Part shown: piece after piece, positions 1 through 5,544 of the stretch | Numbering within the stretch: the first letter of the stretch is position 1 | Layout: every line of letters starts with the position of its first letter | Assembly (NCBI GenBank): GCA_016197345.1 | Contig: JACPVY010000102.1 | Coordinates: forward strand, 1 to 6,136 | Direction of reading: 5' to 3' | Length of the DNA: 6,136 bases | Source of the DNA: Burkholderiales bacterium | GTDB lineage: Bacteria; Pseudomonadota; Gammaproteobacteria; Burkholderiales; Burkholderiaceae_D | Translations under genes and position numbers: made by a program | The notes under the pieces: model-generated | The model's input: the letters and a program-made list of their open reading frames with translations, nothing else | What the model was told of the DNA's origin: nothing | The model's database searches: none

Positions 1-358
1 CCTGCAATTGCGCCACATCGCCAACGAATTACCACTGATTATTTTCCCGCGCCGGGTTGCACCCAGCCTGCACGACGCCATTCTGGGCTGTTTGCGCGAC
101 AGCGGTGTGACCGCTAGCATCGGCCAACAAGCGATACAAATGCAAACCATCGTCGGCCTCGTCTCGGCGGGCATGGGTTTCGCACTAGTGCCGCAATCGG
201 TATCGAATTTACAAAGGCCGGGTGTCAAATATCTAGCGTTAAAATGCACGTCTCCTAGCATTACGACCGCGTTAGCGTGGCGTTCCCAGCACTGTTCACC
301 TGTGTTACAGGCTTTTTTACAAGTATTGAAGGAACCGCCCACAGCTCCTGTGCTCTAA
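1..358 (+). CDS. LysR-type transcriptional regulator, C-terminal fragment
   Basis: Only the last 118 or so codons are present; the reading frame is open at the left edge (codons begin at base 2), so the DNA-binding helix-turn-helix half lies outside the window. What remains is the second half of a LysR effector-binding domain. It has the strand IIFPRR, a helix with LHDAIL, then the typical core [20 protein letters not shown] (roughly residues 46-65 of the fragment), and the closing pattern ALAWR followed by [10 protein letters not shown]. The glycine-rich [13 protein letters not shown] stretch is the clearest family mark. As a family, these proteins are cytoplasmic tetrameric regulators that respond to a small metabolite; the effector and targets cannot be read from this piece. 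lgt follows on the same strand after about 60 bases, but nothing shows that it is a target. The family call is firm, the specificity is unknown. Confidence 0.9.
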   Translation, partial: LQLRHIANELPLIIFPRRVAPSLHDAILGCLRDSGVTASIGQQAIQMQTIVGLVSAGMGFALVPQSVSNLQRPGVKYLALKCTSPSITTALAWRSQHCSPVLQAFLQVLKEPPTAPVL

Positions 359-409
359 TTGCCGCTTTGCACGATCTCACATCACGCTCACCTTGTTTCA
401 CTACTTTGC

Positions 410-413
410 AGGA
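410..413 (+). promoter_or_regulatory. Shine-Dalgarno for lgt
   Basis: AGGA at 410-413 lies six bases before the ATG at 420 but directly abuts the in-frame ATG at 414. The normal spacing favours 420 as the start, giving a protein that begins MLIHP, the usual start of Lgt proteins. An in-frame TTG at 393 has no comparable site. Confidence 0.65.
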
Positions 414-419
414 ATGCCT

Positions 420-1238
420 ATGCTGATTCACCCTATGCCAGACCCCGTTGCATTTTCCGTCGGCCCTTTACATGTTCATTGGTATGGCTTGATGTATATG
501 CTGGCCTTTTTGATGTTTTTGGGTTTGGGACGCATTCGTATCAAACAACCCCATATCGCGCAACAGGGTTGGCAAAAAGAAGATTTGGACGATATGCTGT
601 TTTTTGGCGTGCTCGGCGTGGTGCTAGGCGGGCGTCTCGGTGAAGTGCTGTTTTACAACCCGATTTATTATTTTTCCCACCCGCTAGAGATTTTCGCCGT
701 GTGGAAAGGCGGGATGTCGTTCCATGGCGGCTTTTTAGGCGTCGTGCTAGCAATGGCGATTTGGGCCAAAAAGCGCGGCCGGAATTTGATGGATGTCTAT
801 GATTTCATCGCGCCGCTCGTGCCGCTAGGCTATGCCGCTGGCCGTATCGGCAATTTCATTAATGCTGAATTACCGGGACGGGTCGCGGATGCAAGCTTGC
901 CATGGGCGATGGTATGGCCAAATGTCGATGCCTTGCCGCGCCACCCCTCCCCTATCTACCAAGCTTTGATCGACGGTATTTTGGTTTTCATCCTGCTGTG
1001 GATCTACGCCCGCAAAGCGCGGCCACGCTTAGCCGTTGGCGCGTTTTACACCTTGCTCTATGGCTGCGCCCGCTTCACCACAGAATATTTCCGCACGCCA
1101 GACTATGAAGTGTCATTCGCTGGTGTGACGATTTCATCCGGCCAATTGCTATCGCTGCCGATGGTCGCGGTTGGCGTCGGCATAATGCTATGGGCTTACC
1201 GCTGGGAACGACGCCAACTCGCCACCAGCAAGGCCTAG
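420..1238 (+). CDS. lgt: Prolipoprotein diacylglyceryl transferase
   Basis: Inner-membrane enzyme that moves the diacylglyceryl group of phosphatidylglycerol onto the lipobox cysteine of prolipoproteins, the first step of lipoprotein maturation. The 272-residue product is close to the family's usual size (about 270-290). Visible marks: the opening MLIHP; WYGLMY near residue 21; GGRLGE near 70; the HGGFLG motif with His102; the signature [10 protein letters not shown] at 141-150 with Arg142 and Asn145; PSPIYQ near 176; and R218-x3-E222 before FRTPD, matching the essential Arg/Glu pair of E. coli Lgt. Several hydrophobic stretches fit a seven-helix membrane protein. The start at 420 was chosen from the Shine-Dalgarno spacing; 414 is possible. 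It sits between a LysR-type gene and convergent dusA, and its stop is 10 bases from the dusA stop. The gene appears complete and functional. Confidence 0.97.
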   Translation: MLIHPMPDPVAFSVGPLHVHWYGLMYMLAFLMFLGLGRIRIKQPHIAQQGWQKEDLDDMLFFGVLGVVLGGRLGEVLFYNPIYYFSHPLEIFAVWKGGMSFHGGFLGVVLAMAIWAKKRGRNLMDVYDFIAPLVPLGYAAGRIGNFINAELPGRVADASLPWAMVWPNVDALPRHPSPIYQALIDGILVFILLWIYARKARPRLAVGAFYTLLYGCARFTTEYFRTPDYEVSFAGVTISSGQLLSLPMVAVGVGIMLWAYRWERRQLATSKA

Positions 1239-1266
1239 CGGCCCGCGTTTATTTGCCTTGCAAGGC
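1228..1266. terminator. Possible shared hairpin at convergent lgt/dusA ends
   Basis: GCAAGGC at 1228-1234 pairs with GCCTTGC at 1255-1261 (7 bp, 20-base loop) across the two stop codons. The right arm is also half of a perfect 12-base palindrome, GCCTTGCAAGGC at 1255-1266. GCAAGGCCT occurs twice, at 1228-1236 and 1260-1268. There is no T-tract of the usual kind on either strand, so this may be a transcript-end structure rather than a true intrinsic terminator. Confidence 0.35.
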
Positions 1267-2229
1267 CTGTAGCAAAATCTGCGGGTCTTGCGTCGCCAGT
1301 AATTTGGGATCTGAGAGAATTTGCCGGAAACGCCGCGCCCCCGGCAAGCCAGCAGTCAGCCCCAGCATATGGCGCGTCACCCCATTCAAGCGCAAATAGG
1401 GATTGCACGCTAATTGCGCCGTGATATACGGCAGCATCGCCTGCACCACTTCTTGCCGCGTCATCACCGGATTTTCAGCGCCGTAATAGCGTTGATCAAA
1501 ATCAGCCATCAGATAGGGATTGTGATACGCCTCGCGCCCTAGCATCACGCCATCAACATGCTGCAAATGCAAATCAATTTCCGCGGTGGTTTTAATGCCG
1601 CCATTGATCAAAATTTCTAGCTGCGGGAAATCGCGCTTCAATTGATAGGCGTATTCGTATTTCAGCGGTGGAATTTCGCGATTTTCTTTCGGGCTTAAGC
1701 CTTTCAAAATCGCATTTCTAGCATGCACGATAAAAGTCTCGCAACCCGCTTGCGCGACCGCGCCGACAAAATCCCGCACAAAATCATAGGAATCGACTTT
1801 GTCGATACCGATGCGATGTTTGACGGTCACATCAATCGTTACCGCATCGCGCATCGCCTTCACGCAATCAGCCACTAGCGGCGCTTCCGCCATCAGGCAA
1901 GCGCCAAAGGCACCGCGTTGCACCCGCTCAGACGGGCAACCGCAATTGAGATTGATCTCGTCATAGCCCCAGTCTTGCCCCAATTTCGCCGCTTTCGCCA
2001 AATCCGCTGGCTCGCTACCACCTAATTGCAGCGCGACCGGATGCTCGAATTCATCGTAATCAAGATGACGCGGCACATCGCCATGCAACAACGCACCCGT
2101 CGTCACCATTTCGGTATAAAGCCACGTATGGCGCGTCAAATGCCGATGAAACACGCGGCAATGGCGATCCGTCCAATCCATCATCGGCGCGACGCTAAGG
2201 CGACGTTTGCTGTAATTCTTTGAATTCAT
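1249..2229 (-). CDS. dusA: tRNA-dihydrouridine(20/20a) synthase DusA
   Basis: FMN-dependent cytoplasmic enzyme that reduces uridine to dihydrouridine in the D-loop of tRNA (positions 20/20a for the DusA subgroup). The 326-residue product matches the family length. In order: RLSVAPMMDWTDRHCR at residues 10-25 (FMN-binding start of the TIM barrel); NLNCGCPS at 93-100, the Dus signature with the catalytic cysteine at Cys98; VKHRIG at 136-141; FIVHARNA at 166-173; LINGGI at 207-212; and GVMLGREAYHNPYL at 227-240 for phosphate binding. The MMDWTDRHCR form and the YHNPYL motif point to DusA rather than DusB or DusC. The start at 2229 leaves a short normal N-terminus; the upstream site is weak (AAGA, seven bases before the ATG). 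The gene faces lgt tail to tail and has its own promoter region in 2230-2669. It appears complete. Confidence 0.96.
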   Translation of the reverse strand: MNSKNYSKRRLSVAPMMDWTDRHCRVFHRHLTRHTWLYTEMVTTGALLHGDVPRHLDYDEFEHPVALQLGGSEPADLAKAAKLGQDWGYDEINLNCGCPSERVQRGAFGACLMAEAPLVADCVKAMRDAVTIDVTVKHRIGIDKVDSYDFVRDFVGAVAQAGCETFIVHARNAILKGLSPKENREIPPLKYEYAYQLKRDFPQLEILINGGIKTTAEIDLHLQHVDGVMLGREAYHNPYLMADFDQRYYGAENPVMTRQEVVQAMLPYITAQLACNPYLRLNGVTRHMLGLTAGLPGARRFRQILSDPKLLATQDPQILLQALQGK

Positions 2230-2352
2230 GAGGTTTTCTTGAGAAATCGGGGGTGAAAATTGGCCTGAGTTTTGACGGATTCTGGTGCTTTTCTATGGTG
2301 ATTTACATCTCCATGACATCAAAACCACATCAAATTGAGCACATCACAATGC

Positions 2353-2383
2353 TTGCCAAAACTTGCAGGCGCGTAAGTATAAC
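2353..2383 (+). promoter_or_regulatory. Weak candidate sigma70 promoter for the solute-binding protein gene
   Basis: TTGCCA at 2353-2358 (four of six to TTGACA, shared TTG and final A) and TATAAC at 2378-2383 (five of six to TATAAT) are separated by 19 bases, longer than ideal. It would give a leader of about 280 bases. This is the best pair I noticed by eye, but the spacing makes it doubtful. Confidence 0.25.
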
Positions 2384-2608
2384 GCTTAGCGCGACAATTG
2401 ACCGACAGCATCTTCATCCCTACTGAATAGAATCCTATGGCGTAGGGGACAATGGCAGGATGCATGCAATCCATCTTTGTTCCGGCAACCTGATTGCTAG
2501 GTTTTTTTCTATGCGCGACGCTAAATTCTTCTAGGCACCCTCCAATTCCCCGCTATCATCTAGCGCTGCAAAAGAGCGCCGCAAACATTCATGCGCTAGC
2601 GCCCAGTC

Positions 2609-2652
2609 AAATAGCAAAAAAGTAGCCGAAAAATAGCAAAAAACAGCCCAAC
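2609..2652 (+). repeat. 11-base periodic A-rich repeat before the solute-binding protein gene
   Basis: AAATAGCAAAA (2609-2619), AAGTAGCCGAA (2620-2630), AAATAGCAAAA (2631-2641) and a degenerate AACAGCCCAAC (2642-2652) follow one another without gaps. The perfect 13-base unit AAATAGCAAAAAA recurs at 2609-2621 and 2631-2643. The block ends six bases before the Shine-Dalgarno AAGGA at 2658-2662. A-tracts in phase with the helix turn could bend DNA; in RNA the block would be an unstructured A-rich leader. Confidence 0.7.
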
Positions 2653-2669
2653 CCCGGAAGGAATCGTCG

Positions 2670-4001
2670 ATGATGCAACAACTCCAGCGCGCGCTCAGTG
2701 CTTCGTTAGCGCGCACCATAATTAGCTCGATCAGCACCGCGCTGATGCTAAGCAGCACGCTTGCCCCCATTACGAGCGAAGCCGCGCCTGATCCGAAAAA
2801 GGTGCTACGCATCGCTTTTGAAAGTGCCGATAGCGGTCTGGATATGGTGCGCAGCCAAAATAGTATTTATTCGAGCTGGGTCGGCGATACCATTTTCGAA
2901 ACGCTGATGACCTATGATTACCTAGCGCGCCCGGTGAAATTGGTGCCGCAATTGGCGAAAGAGATGCCGCAAATCTCAGCCGATGGCAAAGAATATACTT
3001 TCCACATCCGCCAAGGTGTGATGTTTAGCCCTGATCCACTGTTCAAAGGCAAGCCTCGTGAAGTGACCGCTGCTGATGTGATTTATTCGATCAAGCGGGT
3101 GGTTGATCCATTAAATCGCTCACCGCAAAGCAGTTCGTGGGAAAGTAAAGTAGTCGGTTTAGATGAGTTAATTGCCGCCGCACGCAAAGGTAAGCCCTTT
3201 GATTACGACAAAAAAATTGCCGGACTAGAAGAAGTTGATCGCTATACGCTCAAGCTGCGCCTGACACAAAACATCCCCACTATTTTGCATTTGCTCGCCA
3301 ATTCAACCACCGGCGCTGTTGCGCGTGAAGTGGTGGAAGCGTATGGCGATAAAATCATTGCGCATCCGGTTGGCTCTGGCCCGTATATGTTGGAGAGCTA
3401 TGTACCGCGCAGCAAAATTATCTTGGTCGCGAATCCTAACTATCGCGGTTTTGTCTGGGATTTCAAATCCGATGATCCGAAAGATGCGCCCTTGATTGCC
3501 AGCATGAAGGGCAAGCAAATGCCACAAATTAGCCGAGTCGAAATTTCGATTGTGGAAGAAGAACAATCGCGCTGGCTAGCGTTCGAAGCGGGGCAATTTG
3601 ACTTTGATAACTTATCTAAATCGATGGCGCCGAAAGTGCTCGATGGCGATAAGCTCAAGCCTAAATTTGCTAGCCAAGGGATGGTATTGGACACCCATAT
3701 TGCGCCAGAATTTACCGAAACCATCATGAATATGCGCGATCCGATTATCGGCGGCAATAGCTTGGAAAAACAAGCGCTGCGCCGCGCGATTGCGATGGGC
3801 TATTTGCTCTCTGACGAAATCAGCTTGCTGCGCTATAACCAAGCCCTGCCAGCGCAAGAAGTCGTCACGCCGGGTATGGCGGCGTGTCATCTGATAATTC
3901 TCGCAGAAATCCTGTATCGAGGTAAATCGCGTAATATATGGCCAGAGAGGGAGCACCTCTTTGTTCCAGGTGAGGTGAACACTGTAATATGGAAAATCTA
4001 A
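2670..4001 (+). CDS. ABC transporter substrate-binding protein (SBP family 5), C-terminally truncated
   Basis: Periplasmic ligand-binding component of a peptide/nickel-type (Dpp/Opp-like) ABC importer. The start is well supported: AAGGA at 2658-2662, seven bases before the ATG. Residues 1-39 form a signal peptide with Arg7 and Arg15, a hydrophobic segment at about 17-34, and likely cleavage near SEA-AP. Family marks follow: IFETLMTYD near 75-83, LVPQLA near 91, DGKEYTFHIRQGVMFSPDP near 105-123, TAADVIYSIKRVVDP at 133-147, and GSGPYML in the middle of the protein. Resemblance holds to about residue 404 (VVTPGMA, base 3881); the last 39 residues look unrelated and read through AT-richer DNA. 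Relatives of this type, as I recall them, run to about 550-620 residues, so the last 150-200, including part of the C-terminal lobe, seem to be missing. Permease and ATPase genes do not follow. It probably makes no working receptor; substrate unknown. Confidence 0.85.
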   Translation: MMQQLQRALSASLARTIISSISTALMLSSTLAPITSEAAPDPKKVLRIAFESADSGLDMVRSQNSIYSSWVGDTIFETLMTYDYLARPVKLVPQLAKEMPQISADGKEYTFHIRQGVMFSPDPLFKGKPREVTAADVIYSIKRVVDPLNRSPQSSSWESKVVGLDELIAAARKGKPFDYDKKIAGLEEVDRYTLKLRLTQNIPTILHLLANSTTGAVAREVVEAYGDKIIAHPVGSGPYMLESYVPRSKIILVANPNYRGFVWDFKSDDPKDAPLIASMKGKQMPQISRVEISIVEEEQSRWLAFEAGQFDFDNLSKSMAPKVLDGDKLKPKFASQGMVLDTHIAPEFTETIMNMRDPIIGGNSLEKQALRRAIAMGYLLSDEISLLRYNQALPAQEVVTPGMAACHLIILAEILYRGKSRNIWPEREHLFVPGEVNTVIWKI

Positions 4002-4112
4002 CTGAAAAACATTGATTTTGGGCTTCCGCAAACACCCGATTGCTCATGCGAATTGGATGTATTTGGATATAGAGAAACACTGAGCGCAACATGAATTGGC
4101 ATATTCAGCTAT

Positions 4113-4170
4113 ACCCGCTATAGCGTGACAAAACTGGTTCCGCATAACTGGTTCTATCACAATAGCGGGT
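4113..4170. repeat. 9-base inverted repeat with a 40-base loop
   Basis: ACCCGCTAT at 4113-4121 is perfectly complementary to ATAGCGGGT at 4162-4170. Just inside, GTGA (4125-4128) can pair with TCAC (4157-4160), extending the stem past a small asymmetric bulge. The left arm overlaps a perfect 10-base palindrome, CGCTATAGCG, at 4116-4125. There is no T-tract after the right arm, so a terminator is unlikely; an operator or a folded leader is more plausible. It ends 110 bases before the aminotransferase start. Confidence 0.7.
4132..4154 (+). promoter_or_regulatory. Paired AACTGGTTC direct repeats, possible operator
   Basis: AACTGGTTC occurs at 4132-4140 and again at 4146-4154, a 14-base period, inside the loop of the 9-base inverted repeat. 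MocR/GntR-type regulators that often control aminotransferase and amine genes (TauR is an example) recognise direct repeats with a CTGG core, so a regulator site is a reasonable guess. No regulator gene is in the window. Confidence 0.4.
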
Positions 4171-4206
4171 TTCGTACTACGATGAATGCCGATGTACTAA
4201 GCTCAT

Positions 4207-4226
4207 TTGCTAACATTGATTGCTAA
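4207..4226 (+). repeat. TTGCTAA direct repeat
   Basis: TTGCTAA is present at 4207-4213 and 4220-4226, a 13-base period, 55 bases before the aminotransferase ATG. It is short enough to be chance, but it adds to the repeat cluster in this upstream region. Confidence 0.45.
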
Positions 4227-4271
4227 AGCGCGCACAACTTGCCATTTGACACTAGCGCACTCCACCACCAC

Positions 4272-4276
4272 GAGGT
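4272..4276 (+). promoter_or_regulatory. Shine-Dalgarno for the aminotransferase gene
   Basis: GAGGT at 4272-4276 precedes the ATG at 4281 by four bases and decides the start. The longer in-frame possibility from TTG at 4239 adds 14 residues without family resemblance and lacks a comparable site. Confidence 0.65.
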
Positions 4277-4280
4277 AAGA

Positions 4281-5111
4281 ATGATCAATACAGAACACTT
4301 TTGGATGCCATTTTCGGCGAATCGCCAATTCAAACAAAAACCCCGCCTCCTCGTTGCCGCCAAGGGCATGTATTACACCAGCGATGATGGCCGCCAAATT
4401 CTCGATGGCACTGCTGGTTTGTGGTGCGTTAATGCTGGCCACGGTCACCCGAAAATCGTCGAAGCGATTCAACAGCAAGCCGCACAAATGGATTATGCCC
4501 CGCCGTTTCAAATGGGCCACCCCAAAGCATTTGAAGCCGCAACTGCCTTGGTCGATGTTGCGCCTAAAGGCTTAAACCGCGTCTTTTTTGCCAACGACGG
4601 CTCGGAAGCGGTCGATACCGCCTTAAAAATCGCCCTCGCTTATCACCGTGTCCGTGGCGACAGTATGCGCCATCGTTTGATTGGTCGTGAACGTGGCTAT
4701 CATGGCGTTGGTTTTGGTGGCATTTCAGTTGGTGGTATCGCTGGCAATCGCAAACACTATGGCCCTGGCATTGCTGGCGTCGATCATCTACGTCACACGC
4801 TCGATATCGGCAAAAATGCTTTTTCACGTGGATTACCTGCACACGGCACCGAAATCGCCGACGAATTCGAACAACGTTTATTGGCGCTACACGATCCTTC
4901 TACCGTGGCTGCGCTCATCGTCGAACCAGTGCAAGGTTCGGCGGGCGTTGTTATCCCTCCCCAAGGTTATCTGCAAAAACTACGCGCCACCTGCGACAAA
5001 TACGGTATTTTGCTGATTTTTGATGAAGTGATCACTGGCTTTGGCCGCTTGGGTGCAAGTTTTGGTGCTGAGTCACCCACTGGCCTCCGCTGCCGCGATA
5101 GCGACGATTGA
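4281..5111 (+). CDS. Aminotransferase N-terminal fragment
   Basis: Open frame of 276 codons from the preferred ATG. Residues 1-264 are the N-terminal arm and most of the PLP-binding large domain, including the phosphate-contacting NDGSEA, the ring-stacking Tyr140 and cofactor-binding Asp248. After FGAE (base 5072) the frame runs out of register and ends in 12 unrelated residues at TGA 5109-5111. It lacks the Schiff-base lysine. This entry describes the left piece of the broken gene at 4281-5457. Confidence 0.8.
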   Translation: MINTEHFWMPFSANRQFKQKPRLLVAAKGMYYTSDDGRQILDGTAGLWCVNAGHGHPKIVEAIQQQAAQMDYAPPFQMGHPKAFEAATALVDVAPKGLNRVFFANDGSEAVDTALKIALAYHRVRGDSMRHRLIGRERGYHGVGFGGISVGGIAGNRKHYGPGIAGVDHLRHTLDIGKNAFSRGLPAHGTEIADEFEQRLLALHDPSTVAALIVEPVQGSAGVVIPPQGYLQKLRATCDKYGILLIFDEVITGFGRLGASFGAESPTGLRCRDSDD

Positions 5112-5457
5112 CGTCTATAAGAGTGAACAGCTCTTTGAGCGTGCTGCTAGTATGTCCCAATATTTTGAAGATGCGGCGCACAGCTTAAAAGGTTTGCCGT
5201 TTGTGAAAGACGTGCGCAATCTCGGCTTAGTCTGCGGCATCGAACTCGAACCTGTCCCCGGCAAGCCAACTGCACGTGCGTTTGATGTGTTCTTAAAGTG
5301 CTTTGAAGAAAAAGGCGTGTTGATCCGCACCACTGGCGACATCATTGCCTTGTCGCCTCCACTGATTATCGAAAAATCGCAAATCGACCAGATTTTTGGC
5401 ACGATCGGCGATATTTTGAAAGCGCAGAAGGTAGCGCTAGAGGCAGTGCCAGCGTAA
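5041..5457 (+). CDS. Aminotransferase C-terminal fragment
   Basis: Open frame of 138 codons from a TTG at 5041; family sequence only begins near 5071 with HPLASAAAIATIDVY, so the first ten residues are an out-of-frame reading of the left fragment. An ATG at 5152 is the first normal start in the frame, without a clear Shine-Dalgarno. It covers the small C-terminal domain of class III aminotransferases: LFERAA, then the helix with LKGLPFVKDVRNLGL, and GVLIRTTGDIIALSPPLI with the arginine that usually binds the substrate carboxylate. It is probably not translated as a separate useful protein. Confidence 0.7.
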   Translation: MAAWVQVLVLSHPLASAAAIATIDVYKSEQLFERAASMSQYFEDAAHSLKGLPFVKDVRNLGLVCGIELEPVPGKPTARAFDVFLKCFEEKGVLIRTTGDIIALSPPLIIEKSQIDQIFGTIGDILKAQKVALEAVPA

Positions 5458-5473
5458 ATCCCGCCTTCGCTGT

Positions 5474-5516
5474 AAAAAAGCCGCTTGCGATTGAACTGAA
5501 CGCAAGCGGCTTTTTT
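5474..5516. terminator. Bidirectional intrinsic terminator
   Basis: A perfect 10-bp G+C-rich stem (5480-5489 with 5501-5510; GCCGCTTGCG and its complement) around an 11-base loop is flanked by six A on the left (5474-5479) and six T on the right (5511-5516). It therefore reads as a rho-independent terminator on both strands. It lies 16 bases after the aminotransferase stop and 28 bases after the stop of the convergent transporter gene, so it serves both. Confidence 0.95.
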
Positions 5517-5544
5517 GTTTTCGGCTAAATCACATTCATTCGCG

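Larger units (their letters stand above)
2230..2669. other. Divergent intergenic region between dusA and the solute-binding protein gene
   Basis: This 440-base stretch has no convincing protein gene. It must hold the dusA promoter (minus strand) and the promoter and leader of the solute-binding protein gene (plus strand). Things visible in it: three ACATCA units at 2316, 2327 and 2341; a weak sigma70-like pair TTGCCA (2353-2358) and TATAAC (2378-2383) with a long 19-base spacer; a 13-codon open frame at 2452-2493 followed by a small hairpin and a run of seven T (2502-2508); a 10-base palindrome GCGCTAGCGC at 2593-2602; and an A-rich 11-base periodic repeat from 2609. None of these is proven to function. 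Confidence 0.6.
3882..4280. other. AT-richer stretch of unknown origin between the two broken genes
   Basis: From about 3882 the sequence no longer reads as solute-binding protein. Up to 4001 it is only the accidental-looking tail of that frame; from 4002 to 4280 no frame on either strand looks like a gene. I recognise no transposase, integrase, tRNA or insertion-sequence end. Overlapping arms at 3947-3961 (AGAGG-GAGCA-CCTCT) and CACCTC/GAGGTG nearby can form small hairpins. The right half carries an inverted repeat and two sets of direct repeats and is probably the native upstream region of the aminotransferase gene. Confidence 0.55.
4281..5457 (+). pseudogene. Omega-amino acid:pyruvate aminotransferase (class III, PLP), broken by internal deletion and frameshift
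   Basis: The intact family enzyme transfers the amino group of beta-alanine or another omega-amino acid to pyruvate using pyridoxal phosphate, in the cytoplasm. The opening residues, NDGSEA near 105-110, YHG at 140-142, EPVQGS at 215-220 and FDEVITGFGRLG at 247-258 identify class III. Near base 5071 the sequence jumps from FGAE straight to HPLASAAA in another frame. The family segment between, about 53 residues, is absent; it normally holds the AKGLTNG motif whose lysine binds PLP, and the GYTYSG motif. The missing DNA is roughly 160 bases, with length 2 modulo 3. Adding it back to the 391 codons left gives about 445, the usual length. The rest reads cleanly, including GVLIRTTGD near the C-terminus. 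As written it cannot encode an active enzyme. A strong terminator follows. Confidence 0.88.

Noticed and set aside
393..419. Extended lgt start at TTG 393 or ATG 414
   Set aside because: The Shine-Dalgarno AGGA fits 420 best, and Lgt proteins usually begin MLIHP; the extra residues are not family sequence.
541..753. Arginine-rich minus-strand frame within lgt
   Set aside because: Shadow of a well-supported membrane-protein gene; no start signal or motif.
2502..2508. T-run called as an intrinsic terminator
   Set aside because: The stems before it are only four or five base pairs and mostly A/T; no upstream plus-strand gene needs ending there.
2531..2812. 93-codon minus-strand frame with hydrophobic segments
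   Set aside because: It runs opposite the signal peptide coding region of the solute-binding protein and the A-rich leader; the hydrophobic look is a mirror of the complementary strand.
3612..4031. 139-codon minus-strand frame across the end of the solute-binding protein gene and the following junction
   Set aside because: It lies mostly opposite a recognisable gene, its product has no motif I know, and it crosses the suspected breakpoint.
3865..4092. 75-codon minus-strand frame in the unexplained stretch
   Set aside because: No family resemblance, no good ribosome-binding site, and no clear codon pattern; it could be chance in AT-richer DNA.
4113..4170. Inverted repeat read as insertion-sequence ends or an integron attC site
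   Set aside because: Only 40 bases lie between the arms, no transposase or integrase is nearby, and core attC motifs are absent.
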